A stretch of 64,000 bases of DNA, from positions 646,720 to 710,719 of the forward strand of contig CM029368.1 in NCBI GenBank assembly GCA_017165825.1. Reading direction: 5' to 3'. The number at the start of each line of letters is the position of its first letter. Positions within the stretch are counted from its first letter, which is position 1. Below the pieces are notes generated by a model. That model did not search any database and had not been told where the DNA came from. It saw only the letters and a list, made by a program, of their open reading frames with translations. This document shows positions 45,402 through 56,767 of the stretch, piece by piece. Both the position numbers and the translations under genes were made by a program. This DNA comes from Hepsetus odoe (taxonomy: Eukaryota; Chordata; Actinopteri; Characiformes; Hepsetidae).

Positions 45402-46845
45402 CACTCGAGCACAAACATCTACACACCAACATACCCCCACACACACCCCAAACATCTCCACAAACACCCTCACATACCCCTATATACCTCAACACCTCGA
45501 CACAACCTCAAACACACACACACAACCCACACCCAAATATCTCCACAAACACTAACCATCAAATCAAACACACATTTCAGACTGAAAATACAGTATAAAC
45601 TGAATAAAATAAGATTTGTTTTTATTTATTCTGCTGTTTGTGTAAATGTGCATAAAATAGATGATTTCTCTGCAGCAAATCTAATAAACCTCTTTTCTAA
45701 CAACAACATTTCCACATTCAAATCATAATTAAAGGGATTTCACCCTCTTCCTGCAGGCCAGTCCTAATCAAACAACACATGCTTTAAAATTCGATTTAAA
45801 ACCGAGCAGATTATGAAGGTAATAAAGTTGGAGAACCGATCTCGCCTTGTGCTTTAAGCAGCGTCCACGATGGGAACCAAGAGCCGAGTCGAGACTTTTA
45901 CTCCAAGATAAACACTTTCTGAACAGAAAAGCACTCCGTAATAAACAATCCAAGAGAACGAGAGGAAAGAAGGAGCCGCCGTCCAATCAGACGCAGCCAC
46001 ACTGGGATTGGACCAAACCTGCCTTTGGGGCCTTCAGGTGAGCAGACCCCCCCAGAACACACTGACCCACCTGTGAGGTGAAGGGGGTCCAGAGGGCCGG
46101 CGGTCGGTGCAGATCTGCCCTGATTGACTGACTGGAGGTGAACGTGTGAGAGAACAATCTCGGGCAGAAAGCAGAAAGCCATCCGACCGGTTCGGGCTGG
46201 AATGTGTTCCGACGACAACCTGACCAACTTTCAGCCGAGACTTCTTGTCCAAATTCCTCAAGATGATGAGGAATAAAAAATTAAACCCTCTTTCTCTTCC
46301 TGCTGAGATTTTCATGCAGTCTCTGGCTGTTTGGCTTCCAAAGAAGAACTTTTAAGGACTTTTCCTCTCGTACGAGCCCAAAGCTGTCCAGGCGAGAACC
46401 CTGAGGAGCAGAACTGACCACAAAGTGGGGCGATCTGTCCATCTTTCACCAGTTTTTACTCAAGCAATGAGGTCTGGACATGCATTGATCAGTGCTTTAC
46501 ACCCAATAAACTGTTTTGGACCTGATTTCTCCATTTCCCCTGCTTTTAATGACACTAACGAGCACACTGCGCTGGAGGCTGGTGAACAAAACCATGAAAT
46601 CTGTGCTTGGACTCCCAAGATTGTGGTGCAGGTGAGGAAAGGTACAATTGCCTGAAGGGAACACAGGAAAGGCCACATTGTGCTTTTCCATCTGATCTGA
46701 TGAATTTCATGACTGATTTGGTCCATGAGGAACTGCCAATGAGGGTGAGGAGTGCTGACAGTCCAATTAAACTAATTATAGGGAGGAAAAACAAAAAAAC
46801 AAAAAGGACTGCAGTGAAGTCAAACCCATGATAGCCAACTTGGTT
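44871..46845. other. Intergenic; long A run and unclassified sequence
   Basis: A 44-base A run at about 45357-45400 is followed by an ACACACC-rich stretch to about 45560. The remainder, including 46425-46830, is unclassified and shows no convincing exon. Confidence 0.45.
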
Positions 46846-46849
46846 CCAG

Positions 46850-46895
46850 TTCCACCTTAAAAGCCGCAGCAATTGCATTGACATTTAAGGTGGAA
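46850..46895. repeat. Hairpin repeat, TTCCACCTTAAA family
   Basis: 12-base arms TTCCACCTTAAA (46850-46861) and TTTAAGGTGGAA (46884-46895) flank a 22-base loop. Confidence 0.8.
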
Positions 46896-47005
46896 TTCTA
46901 CTAAAAAGCTGGAGACTGAAGTCAGATTCAGTTAGTTCTGCTTCTGACCTGAACACCTAAAAGAGGGCCAGCTGGAGGGCGGAGGACACACGAGTGAGCT
47001 CTTAC

Positions 47006-47103
47006 CTGTTCTCAGGTGAGTCGTCTCAGCGCCATGAAGAGACTGAACCCGAATGAAACTCAGTCACGCCTAATGAGCCCCGACGCCCACGGCGGTGACG
47101 TCA
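47006..47103 (-). promoter_or_regulatory. Candidate osbpl7 leader exon and CRE promoter
   Basis: On the minus strand a strong donor, AACAG then GTAAGAG, ends a possible non-coding exon at 47006. A perfect CRE palindrome TGACGTCA lies at 47096-47103. The osbpl7 ATG exon has a plausible acceptor (TGTCTTCAG) just before CAAAAGATG at 42428, so a spliced 5' UTR across about 4.6 kb is possible. This is inference from splice words only. Confidence 0.35.
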
Positions 47104-47199
47104 CAACCATGAAGCGCCAGCACCCAATGGTTTCTCACCGCATCTCACCTTTAAAACTCTTCCATAAAAGAAGTCGGGATTTAAGGTGTCCTTCTTAAG

Positions 47200-48280
47200 G
47201 TGGGCTGTGTGGGGTCTATTTGGGGAAAGTAGCCCGTTTCAGCTCTCAGAGCAAGCTGGAGAAAGTGAATTATTCCTAAGAATTTAAACCGGATTAGTTC
47301 ATGAGCTGATTTTTGGGTGTAATTGAATCATTTATAGGGATAAATTGAAGAACTGCAGAGCCCTATTCTATCAACTGACTAAAGATACAAAAAGATTTTA
47401 AAAATATTCTTTTTTATTTTTATTCATCTTTTTATTGATGTCTGAGCTTTTTTCACTTTTACTCTTCCTTCCTTTTTATTCTATCCTTATTTTAGACCAA
47501 CAACCAAAAAATTAAAAATAAGGCTTTAATTTGATTTGTGATTTGAAATTAAAGACATTATTGACATTTTGTTTGTAATTAAAGAACAGAACACAATTAT
47601 TCCTCTTCATCTCTTTTCACATACATGCACATACATGTAGATTTAGGTTTTTGCTTTTAAAAAATTCCATTTGATTTCGAATTTGAATGTGATTATTTTG
47701 ATGAAAGCTGTACTTTCAGTGACAACATGGAGTTTTAGTGTCTAAATACCTGCATTTTCTGGTCATTTAATGCATTAAATGCAGCTTTGCCTTCAAATAA
47801 ACTCCAGAATTTTAAAAAATGATAAACCAATGATGATTTTTTAAAATAATAATTCATTAAAATTGAAATAACTTCATATTTTCTCCCAGATCAACAAACA
47901 TGCCTTGTTGCTATGGAGACAGCTAGCCCGGCTAGCTGTTTTTGTGCTAACGCTAGCGGCTAAGCTAACACGATAAAACTAAAAAACACAATATTAACTC
48001 AACATTTTTGCAAATAATATTATTATCCAGTGAAGATTATGACATTAATTATAAAAACAATGGGTAGTTCTTTTAATGGATTTACCAGATGTCTTAAAAT
48101 GTATTTTAGGTCTTAAAGTTGGTGACATGTTTAAAAATATAATTCAATTTAAGATCTTTCGGAGGAATCTCAGCTGAAGTTTAAACTCTCCTTAAAGCAG
48201 AACATCAGCTGGTTTATGCAACCAGGTAGAAAGTGTGACATCATCAAGGTGTGTCGCAGGTGTGTCTGCTTAACGACTGA
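47200..48280. other. AT-rich intergenic stretch
   Basis: Mostly A/T. A GC-richer island at 47905-47990 contains an X-box-like GTTGCTATGGAGAC and nested AGCTAGC palindromes. No gene is seen. Confidence 0.45.
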
Positions 48281-48509
48281 AAAACATTACTTTAGCGCAG
48301 TGTGGCGAGCAGGTGTTTGTTTTCTCCCTTGATTCAGCTCCAGAAAAGCTTTATCATTATATAATAGAGTACAACCTAAGCTGGAAACTCTGGTCCAGTG
48401 AGAGACGCCTGTTTTTTTTTCCGTGTCTCCATCCAGGCTCCGTGCTTTCCTGCTAGTCCACATATTTTCAGTTCTGCTCTCATGCCTGATCTTCTTCTTT
48501 AAGCTGCTC

Positions 48510-48895
48510 CCGTTAGATGTTTCCACAGTGGATAATCCATCTTCCTTCTTTCTGCATCTTCCTCTTTCACACTGTCCCCCTGCATGTCCTCTCTCACCAC
48601 ATCCATGAACCTCCTCTTTGTTCTTCCTCTTCTCCTCTTTCCTGGCAGCTCCATCTTCAACATCCTTCTCCTAATACCATACAAATCTAAGCCGTCCCTA
48701 TAATATACCCATCCCCAATCCTGTCCATGCTTGTTTCTCTAGACACAAATCTCAGCATCTTTGTCTCTGACACCTCCAGTTCCACCGTCTGTCTTTCCAT
48801 TACCCTCTCCAACCCGTATAACACAGCTGGTCTCACTACCGTCCTGTAAATCTTCCCTTTCATCCTTGCTGGTACCCATCTGTCACTGATCACTC
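48510..48895 (-). mobile_element. RTE LINE 3' coding fragment
   Basis: The minus strand encodes KIYRTVVRPAVLYGLERVM, KMLRFVSRETSMDRIG and MLKMELPGKRRRGRTKRRFM with frameshifts between them. Confidence 0.8.
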
Positions 48896-48911
48896 ATGGT
48901 GTTCTCATCGA

Positions 48912-49090
48912 AACATTTACATTTGAGGCATTTAACAGACGCTCTTATCCAGAGAGACGTCCATGTCCTGATTACAGGGACAGTCCCCCCTGGAGACACT
49001 CAGGGTTCAGGGTCTTGCTCAGGGACCCAGTGGTGGGAGTGCTGGAGGTGGGATTTGAACCTGGGACCTCTTGAGGCAGAGGTTATTTCT
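48912..49090 (-). mobile_element. tRNA-derived SINE with L2-type tail
   Basis: Minus copy inserted between two RTE pieces; tail TCTGGATAAGAGCGTCTGTT, body CCTGAACCCTGAGTGTCTCC. Confidence 0.8.
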
Positions 49091-49189
49091 ACAACCTGCT
49101 GAAAGGAAGTGGTTAATCTGTCCTGCTGCGATAAAGGCAGGGAAGGTTATTTTGATCTGCAGGATGGGTCCAAACATCTGATTTCTCAT

Positions 49190-49505
49190 CTTCTTTCAGC
49201 CGCTGCCATTGGGGTCGCCACAGTGGATCAACTGACTCCATGTCTTCCTGTCCTCTGCATCATCCTCCTTCAAAGCAACTGCCTACAAGTCCTCTCTCAC
49301 TACCTCCATAAACCTCCTCTTTGATCTTCCTCTTCTCCTCTTTCCTGGGAACTCCATCTTCAAAATCCTCCTCCTGATATACTCCTTGTCTCTACTCTGG
49401 ACATGACCTAACCCTGCTTCTCTAATTTTGTCTCCAAAACATCTAACCTAAGATGTCTCTCAAATATACTCATGTCTAATCCTGTCCATCCTCTTCACAC
49501 CCAGT
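49190..49505 (-). mobile_element. RTE LINE 3' fragment
   Basis: Begins with the RTE terminal sequence CAGCCGCTGCCATTGGGGTC and the neighbouring GCCACAGTGGATCAACTGAC, and continues through the MELPGKRR-type region. Heavily mutated. Confidence 0.7.
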
Positions 49506-49857
49506 TTGGTTTGTTTATATAATTGGATCTTTGGAATAATATCACTTGTCCAAAATAAGTGACCAAAATACTGAACTTCATCACAAATTAAGTGATTAAC
49601 ACATTTTTGCCATGTACTTTAATGTAGTAACCATATTTGTCTCATTTTGATTCAGAGGTCAGAGAACAAAGGACAAACGTTAGGTGTGGACATGTAAACG
49701 AGTTGAGATAAAAGAATAATATTGTGTGGAGACATCTACTCAGACCTTGTGCAGCCCATATTAATGCAAGTTTTCCAGTCTTCACACCTCCTTCACAACA
49801 CCTGACTGATGTCCATGTCAATTTTTACATCCTGTTTGGTGAAGATTTCTATATCTG

Positions 49858-50100
49858 TCATGAGCTGGTGGTGGAGACGCTGTCTGATGTCTGAGACGTT
49901 GTTTTAGTTCTGAGAAGATTATGGACTAAATCTGAACCTGTTCACGGTGGAGGGACACAAAGAAAAGTGATTTAGTTCAGATGGACTATTTTACCATCAT
50001 CTCCATCCCACAGAGACACTCAGTGGAGCTTCAGAAAATTTGGGACGTCCAGTTCCATTCCCCACCACCGGAAAGCAATCGAACTGAACACAAGGACTAA
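49858..50100 (+). repeat. Unclassified dispersed repeat, copy 2
   Basis: Ordered matches to the 23.6 kb copy: GATGTCTGAGACGTTGTTTT, GGTGGAGGGACACAAAGAAA, TCAGATGGACTATTTTACCA, AATTTGGGACGTCCAGTTCC. Confidence 0.8.
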
Positions 50101-50287
50101 ATTATGGGGTATTAAAAATAGTTTTTTAAAAGGGGCGTCCACTGAAACCCACAGTCCACTGAGACTCCCTCAGTTTCAATGTCCCTCTACAGACCGTTTA
50201 GGGGGGTTGAAATGGTTGGATGAGCCGTCTCTGGTGCTTCTCAGTTCCATTGTCACCTGGACCATCCAGGACCATCAACAACACATT

Positions 50288-50528
50288 AAAGTGAAAGTGA
50301 CTATTCTTGTCATTGCAAGGCCACAGCACACAGTGAACCACAATGAAATCTGACCTCTGCATTTAACCCATGCAAACACTGTGTAGCAGGGGGCAGCAAT
50401 GAAAGCAGTGATGGGGACGGTACCTTGCTCAAGGGTACCTCAGGGCAACCTACTGGTTTGGGGTTTGAACCCACAATCTTCCGATCCTGTGGCCGACTCC
50501 CTAAACACTAGACCACCGCTGCCCTCAT
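50288..50528 (-). mobile_element. tRNA-derived SINE, CACTTTCAC-tail family
   Basis: Full-length minus copy. The tail begins at about 50290 and the head (GGGCAGCGGTGGTCTAGTG) ends near 50526. Confidence 0.85.
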
Positions 50529-50874
50529 GTCTGTGTTGTGTCTGTTTGTTCAGTAACACATGCTGTGCTCCTGTCGTGGAGTCAACTTCATGGTGTTTTA
50601 GTGTCAGATTTACTTTATTAATGTTTGTTTGGTGAAATAAAGCCTTCATTTTTTTCTCTTTTACAGACCATGTTTGTGGGGCTGCCTTCCTTAATCCCTT
50701 CAAGTTGAAGGTTCCATGTTACTTTTGTTACCATGCTACCATCTGGTCTGTGTGATGCATCTGATGCGCCAAGGGACCCTGGCGGCTCATCGGTACCTGG
50801 AAGAAACTTGGGACTCCTCACTGATCCTGGAGTTTAAAACCAAACTAACTCTGTACTGTTAGTAGACCCAAGGG

Positions 50875-51078
50875 GGTTGGGTAGCCGGTTGACCTTGGAC
50901 CCTCAGAGGTTTTTTTTTTCTCCACATAGTGGAGTTTTTGGTTCCTCTCCTCCGTAGTCGTCCGGCTTTAACATCTATTACTGTAACCTGTTCCATCATC
51001 GACCATCAATGTAAAGTGCCTTGGGGCAACTTTGTTGTAAAAGGCACTATACAAGAATAAACTGAATTGAATTGAATT
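50875..51078 (+). mobile_element. LINE 3' end with TTGAA-type tail
   Basis: CCACATAGTGGAGTTTTTGG and TGTAAAGTGCCTTGGGGCAA, ending with CACTATACAAGAATAAACTG and GAATTGAATT repeats, match the common fish non-LTR 3' end of that type. A reversed piece of the same tail lies at 51288-51327. The clade is not certain. Confidence 0.6.
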
Positions 51079-51763
51079 TTAACTTTCTGAGGACGAGGAT
51101 ATAAATATGAGAAGAAAAGAGCTCTAAAGGTTTGGATCAAGTGCCACCATACCAGCTATTTCTTTGCTCTTGCTTTCTTTTCTTCTTCCTATCCCTTATT
51201 TCCACCTCCCAAACGAGGACACTTCTGTGATCCTGCTATTTAGCAATATAGCTTTTCCACTTTTTATTCTGCTGTCAGTCCACACATTCAATTCAATTTA
51301 TTCTTGTATAGCGCCTTTTACAACAGACACATGCACTTTAACCCATCTCCACCTGATGGGTCCAACATGTGTCCATCATAGTGCACACACACATACTGCT
51401 GGAGATTAGTTCATCATCTCCAGTCCACTGTGGGAGGAACTTGGTTCTCCTGGAGGAAGCCTACACAGACAGCTTTGTCCCAAACCACACACTTCAATAC
51501 TTTACATTCTACATGGTGGGAGGTGGTGATGGTGGTCTGGAGGTAGGATAATCGGCCCAGTTATTACATAATTGTAGTAAAACTATATAATATTGCACAA
51601 AAGCTAAAAATGAGATAAAATGTATATAAGCTCTTCAAAACTAATTTTAAATACAGCTTCTAGTAGAGATGTATATAAGTTTACACAAACACACTCCTGA
51701 TGATGAGCTGCAGATCTGGCTCAGGTGTGTTAATGAGGTGATGATGAGGCTGCAGGTGAGGAT

Positions 51764-51769
51764 CACGTG
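51764..51769. promoter_or_regulatory. E-box CACGTG upstream of the TFIIIA-like start codon
   Basis: A palindromic CACGTG lies 70 bases 5' of the ATG at 51839. E-boxes of CANNTG type are used by FIGLA in oocyte genes, which would fit an oocyte-type 5S RNA-binding protein. Function is not shown. Confidence 0.3.
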
Positions 51770-51838
51770 CCAGGCTTTAAGAGAGAGCAGGTGAGGAACT
51801 CGCGCTCTCTGTAGAGCAGGAGGTTACAGGCGGTGGAG

Positions 51839-54800
51839 ATGGAGCGCAGCGGTAAAGTGGACGCTGTCCCGCGTCTCCAACTCTTCAACTGCACGCACGC
51901 GGACTGCGGGGCCACGTTCACGCGCCAGTGGCGATTAGAGGAGCACGAGACCGTCCACACGGGCAAGGTGAGCTACCCCTCGGGGCAACTGGGGGTAAAT
52001 AACCCTCACCTGCACCGAACGGGTTTTTACTGACACCTGGTGGCCGAACGTTGGAAGTGCACCTTTTCCTCTTGAGGGAATTTAACCAGAACCTGCTTTT
52101 ATTCAGAAACTGTTAGAACGTTTTCAAACTCACGATCACAGTAATTAGGCACCGCTTATATCGTGTAACAAGAGAATGAGAAGAGCAAAATGGATTAAAA
52201 GTTAATAACATGTCTCCTCAGAGGCCCCACAGGTGTGCGGTGGAAGGCTGTGGGCGGAGCTTCTCCCGCAAATCCCACCTGAAGAGACACGCCCTCAGGC
52301 ACGGGGAGAAGAAACTCAGGTAAAGGTGACCGCAGGTTTGATGTGGAGGACACTGAGCACCAGTCTGGCCCCCTTGTGGTTGAAGGCTGTTTTTGACCCA
52401 CAGGTGTGCTGTGGTCACCTGTACAAAGAGCTTCTTCAGTAAGAACGAGCTGCGGAGACACAGCCGATATGTGCATGGAGACAAGGACAAGTACTTTGAG
52501 GTTTGGAAACAGGACACTGTAGGGATGCATTTCAGCCGCTGTCCACTACAGCTGGCAGTGATTTGGTGTTGGGACACTTGAGTGTGCAGCAACAGGTTCC
52601 AGTTTCAAATCCCACCTCCAGCACCATCTGCACTGGTGTTCTGGGACACCAGGCTGCTCCAGGGGGCTGTCCCTGTAATTGGGAACTGATGTCTCTCTGG
52701 AAAAGTGTCTTCTAATGCTGTGAATGTAATTCCCCTAATTAGGAGGATTTCACTGCAAAATGATCCAGATCATAGAACTGAACACTGTATTTAATATTTG
52801 ACTCCCATCGTGGGCCTGTCATCCTGATACAATTTAAGATCAACATGTAGGTTATCGATTAGTAATAACTGGAATTATGGGGTGGTGGTGGTCTAGTGGT
52901 GGGGTACTTGTTTCTCCAGGGGCACTGCATCTGTAGGACATGGGCGTTGGTCTGGATAAGAGTGTCTGCTAACTTCCATAAAAATTACGTATGCTTGAGA
53001 AACCTGCAGCTGCCTCACACTAACCTGCATGTTCTTGCCCAACAGTGCAGTTTTCCGAACTGTCCGATGACTTTCCGGAAGCGGCACAAGCTGAAGCTTC
53101 ACCTGGCTGGACATGGGGTCTCTGCTCCCTTCAAGTGAGTGATCTTGATATTTAGGTGGCCTAAAAGGTGCTGCAATGGTCTGAGATGTGATCTCTTCTC
53201 AGGTGCTCCAAGGCTGGGTGTGGAATGACGTTTGGGACACGTGTGGCTCGGAAAGCTCATGAGAGAACTCATAAAGGTGCTGTTTCCTGCTTTTATTCCC
53301 CTCTTAGAATTAAAGGTGCTGAACACTCAAAGCAGGTCCCAAAATCTGGAGTTTTCCTTGTTTGGCGTTAAACAATCTGGTGTGGAGAAAACGTGCTTAA
53401 GACTTTCAATCCTGATGTTTTTAGGTGTTCTCTCAACTGTGTAACGGTGACGTTGAGAGTAGAATAATCTTGTCCAACAAATGTTCTCCCAGATGTTCAA
53501 GTCTTCAACTTTTTTGCTGCTTTCCTGACTGTTCTATTTTAATGTCTTCATTTAGCTGTTTTCATCTATATATTAGTATTTTAATTAATGTGGTTGACTT
53601 CGTTCCACAGCACATTGACACCTGCTGTCTTAAATGTCCTCTAGGAATGAAGATGACTAGAATGAAATGAGGTTAATCTGTAGAAAGGGTGGTTTTTCTT
53701 CATTGTTTTGTTCTACAGGTTATCGCTGTCCTCATGCTGACTGCCAGGTTGTTGAACACACCTGGGGGAAACTGCAGAAACATGCAGCCAAACACCCAGG
53801 TGAGTTCCCTAAAACACTTGAAGAAATGGGACTGGTTTGAGCATTTGGGGTGATTTTGAGCAGCAGTGAAAGTGACTATTGTCATTGTGAGAACACGGCA
53901 CACAATGAACCACAAAGATTGGACTTCTGAATTTAAACCATGTGCACACGCACCATGCAGCAGTGATGGGGACAGTACCTTGCTCAAGGGTACTTCAGGG
54001 CAACCTACTGGTAAGGGGTTTGAAACCCCTCTGATCCTGTGGCCGACTCCCTCACTACTAGGTCACCGCTGCCCTTATAGTGTCGCGTTCTAGTGTTTAG
54101 GGGTGAGGCACCAGAATCAGAAGGTTGAGTTTGAATCCCAAACCAGTCGGTTGCCCTGAGGTTTCCTTAAGGTACTGTCCTCATCACTGCTCCCTGGGTG
54201 CGGGATATGGCTGCCCCTGCTGGACAGTGTAGGTTAAACAGGATATTTTCTTGTGGTCCATGGTGCTTTGTTCACAATGATCACGCTCTTGTGCCAAAAA
54301 CAGTTTTTGTCCTTCAGCTTCCAACCTCTTCATCCTTCAGAGTTAGAAATTGTTCTTGCTGAGAAACCAGAAAAGGCTGGTTTGATTGGTTGACCTGTAT
54401 GAAGACTAATCTAAAAAGCAGCTCAGGCAGATTTACTCCTTGTAAATCACACCTACAGCAGTTTGACCTTTGAAAAATCAGATGTTGTAAATACAATCCT
54501 GGAAGGCTGGGGAGATTTATTGTCCCCATGTTTGTAGGCCCTTCTTAAAAGGGCAGTTCTGAGCAAAGTCAACCTCCCAAAAATGTGGAGGTGATTTCTA
54601 ATCTCAAATAGATTAATGTGGGCTCTGACCCTGTTGGGCAAATTCCTAAGCTCTGAACAAATTTCTCAAGGTGTTTCCTCAGTTCATGTCTGTCCTCTCT
54701 GCAGCCACTTTCTCCTGCAGTTTGTGTAAGAAGTCGTTCAGTAAGAGAGACGCGCTGCGGCGGCACCGGCGGACCCACGCCCTGCAGAAACCAGTCCTGC

Positions 54801-56567
54801 TGTGCCCGAGCGAAGGCTGCCAGGCCTACTTCTCCACCACCTTCAACCTGCAGCACCACATCCGCAAAGTTCACCTCAAACTCCTCCCCCACACCTGCTC
54901 CTTCCCTGGCTGCACCAAAACCTTTGCCATGCGGGTGAGGACCTTCACACTTAATACTGTTTACAGGGATTTAAATTCCCTCACAATGGGTACTCCTCCA
55001 GAGCAGGTTTGGTTCAGATTTCCCTCCAGTGGTGGAGAATGGAACCAGATGTCCCAAATTTGCATTTTGTCCCTCAGTGAAGCTCCAATGTCTATTGTCT
55101 CAATGGGACAGTGATGGTAAAAATGGTCCATCGGAACTAAATCTGTGTCCCTCCACCATGAACAGGTTCAGTTTTGGTCCAAAAGGGTTAACCACTCATC
55201 TGAATGGTTTTTCCCCCTCAGTCACCTCACACCTGAGCAGCTGGAAATCTGGATAGTTGTAGCATGTGTGCTTTACTACTTGCATGCATTTCAATCTTGA
55301 TCCTCAAGTTCACTGTGGACACTACAGCTGTAGATAAAATCCTAAATGGTCAGTATAATTCCATAAGGCTTTTACAAATGGAACTATTCAGCCATTTTAT
55401 TTTAGGATATGAACGTTTAGACCAGAGCTCCTTTTCTGGTTTGTCCTGCTATTTAAGGTTCTCTTTCCAACAGGAGAGTCTGGTGCGACACCTGCTCCAT
55501 CATGACCCTGATGCTGCCAGACTGAAGGTAGTCCAGATTCTTCACTTCATACCTTTTTAAACAAGTCTTCACCTGAAGTTGCTGTTGAAAATACAAGCCT
55601 GCTCTTAGACTTAAAATGCATAAATACTTGAATACTCCCCACAACCTGGTTTAAATCTCATCCTGCTTAACCCTGATGTCCAGACTCATCTGAAGTGTGA
55701 TGCAGGTTTGGGGGGGGGGGGGATCAGGGTGACCTGGTGTTTACCACAGGCCAAGCAAAAAGGGTAATGGGCCTGGAGGGGAAAATCCTTATTTTTGGTG
55801 CTAAAGAGCACAAGTCATGTGACTCCACCAGCAGTCAGGAGGAATCCAGTGTTGGAACCAGGGGTTCCAGTTCTCAGTGTATTTCACTGGTTTATTGCAA
55901 TGAAACCAGGGGTGTTGCCAATTCTAGATGGTAACTGAATTTTGCTCTTTTTTTTTTTTAGTAGATCTTAACTGCATCTTATTTTGTAGTTTTGAAAAAT
56001 GCAGGAAAGTTACAGGTTTGTAACGGTGAACTTGGTCTAGTGTTCTAGTCTGTTCTATATACCTGACAAAGCAATGAAGGACTTATTTTTGAACATTTGC
56101 TCAAAGAATGACTCTTTATAAGTCCCCCCCCCCCCCAGGTCTGAGACGTGCTCTAATGGTTTGACAATATGGGAATGTCAGAGTGGTCTTCTGTAGCCAA
56201 TGAAGATCTTTTGAGGAATGTGTGATTTTATCAATGCTAAGAGCTTGGATATCTTCACTTTAAAGATTTGAGTTCAGGATGAGGTCCCCCATTCATGCTT
56301 TTTAATTCATTTTTTTTTTTGCAGCGGCGTCAGAAGCGCAGCAGTAAAAGCTGGCAGAAACGTTTGGAAGGCCGTAGCCAGCGCCCCCTGGTGGAGGACA
56401 ACCTGCAGAGGCTTTTCACTCTGCGCATGCGCGTCTCCCGCAAGGCCAAAGTGGAAGCTAATCTTTCCGGCCTGTTTAATGAACGCAAGATCCCCCACCA
56501 CGTGGATCCAGAGGTCAACCTGAGGGACCTCTTCAGTATTAAACCCCCTCAGAAGGTCAAAGGTTAA
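51839..56567 (+). CDS. gtf3a: Nine-zinc-finger TFIIIA-like / 42Sp43-like 5S rRNA-binding protein, complete, 9 exons
   Basis: Exons: 51839-51967, 52222-52319, 52404-52500, 53046-53134, 53203-53276, 53719-53799, 54705-54934, 55474-55527 and 56325-56567. Phases agree, giving 364 residues. Nine C2H2 fingers begin with CTHADC, CAVEGC, CAVVTC, CSFPNC, CSKAGC, CPHADC, CSLCKK, CPSEGC and CSFPGC. Finger 7 has the short Cys-x2-Cys spacing, and short linkers flank finger 6, as in TFIIIA. TFIIIA binds the 5S rRNA gene promoter and 5S RNA. The fingers are diverged, and the basic C-terminal tail (RRQKRSSKSW to PPQKVKG) differs from the usual TFIIIA tail, so this may be the oocyte 42Sp43-like paralogue; the symbol is tentative. 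ATTAAA at 56756-56761 is a possible poly(A) signal. Confidence 0.88.
52575..52728 (+). mobile_element. Old tRNA-derived SINE with L2-type tail
   Basis: GTTTCAAATCCCACCTCCAG and CTGTCCCTGTAATTGGGAAC are diverged forms of the family at 35.6 kb, in intron 3 of the TFIIIA-like gene. A second, deleted copy lies at 52885-52985, ending in GGATAAGAGTGTCTGCTAAC. Confidence 0.6.
53864..54290. mobile_element. Two tRNA-derived SINEs tail to tail in opposite strands
   Basis: A minus copy (53864-54078) with a CACTTTCAC-type tail is followed by a diverged plus copy (about 54085-54290), both in intron 6 of the TFIIIA-like gene. Confidence 0.7.
55003..55185 (-). repeat. Unclassified dispersed repeat, copy 3
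   Basis: Reverse-complement match to the copies at 23.6 and 49.9 kb (plus strand: CCTCCAGTGGTGGAGAATGG, TGTGTCCCTCCACCATGAAC). It lies in intron 7 of the TFIIIA-like gene. Confidence 0.75.
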
Positions 56568-56767
56568 GGGCCCTTATCCGGCAGGGCCAGTTTTGGTTTA
56601 TTGGGAGCGAAGCCCCTTGTCTTGAAGTTTGTGTTAAAACTGGATGATTTTGTTATGGCACTTATTTGTAAGCCTTTCATTTTTGTACAGAGCCAATCGA
56701 AGCTCGAATGAGACTTCATACATGTGAAGAGTTTAGATGTTTGTCTAATTTGGTTATTAAATTTGAG

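Noticed and set aside
46425..46831. Overlapping frames on both strands suggesting a small gene
   Set aside because: No recognisable domain, splice context or codon pattern. Possibly an old transposon, but I cannot support a class.
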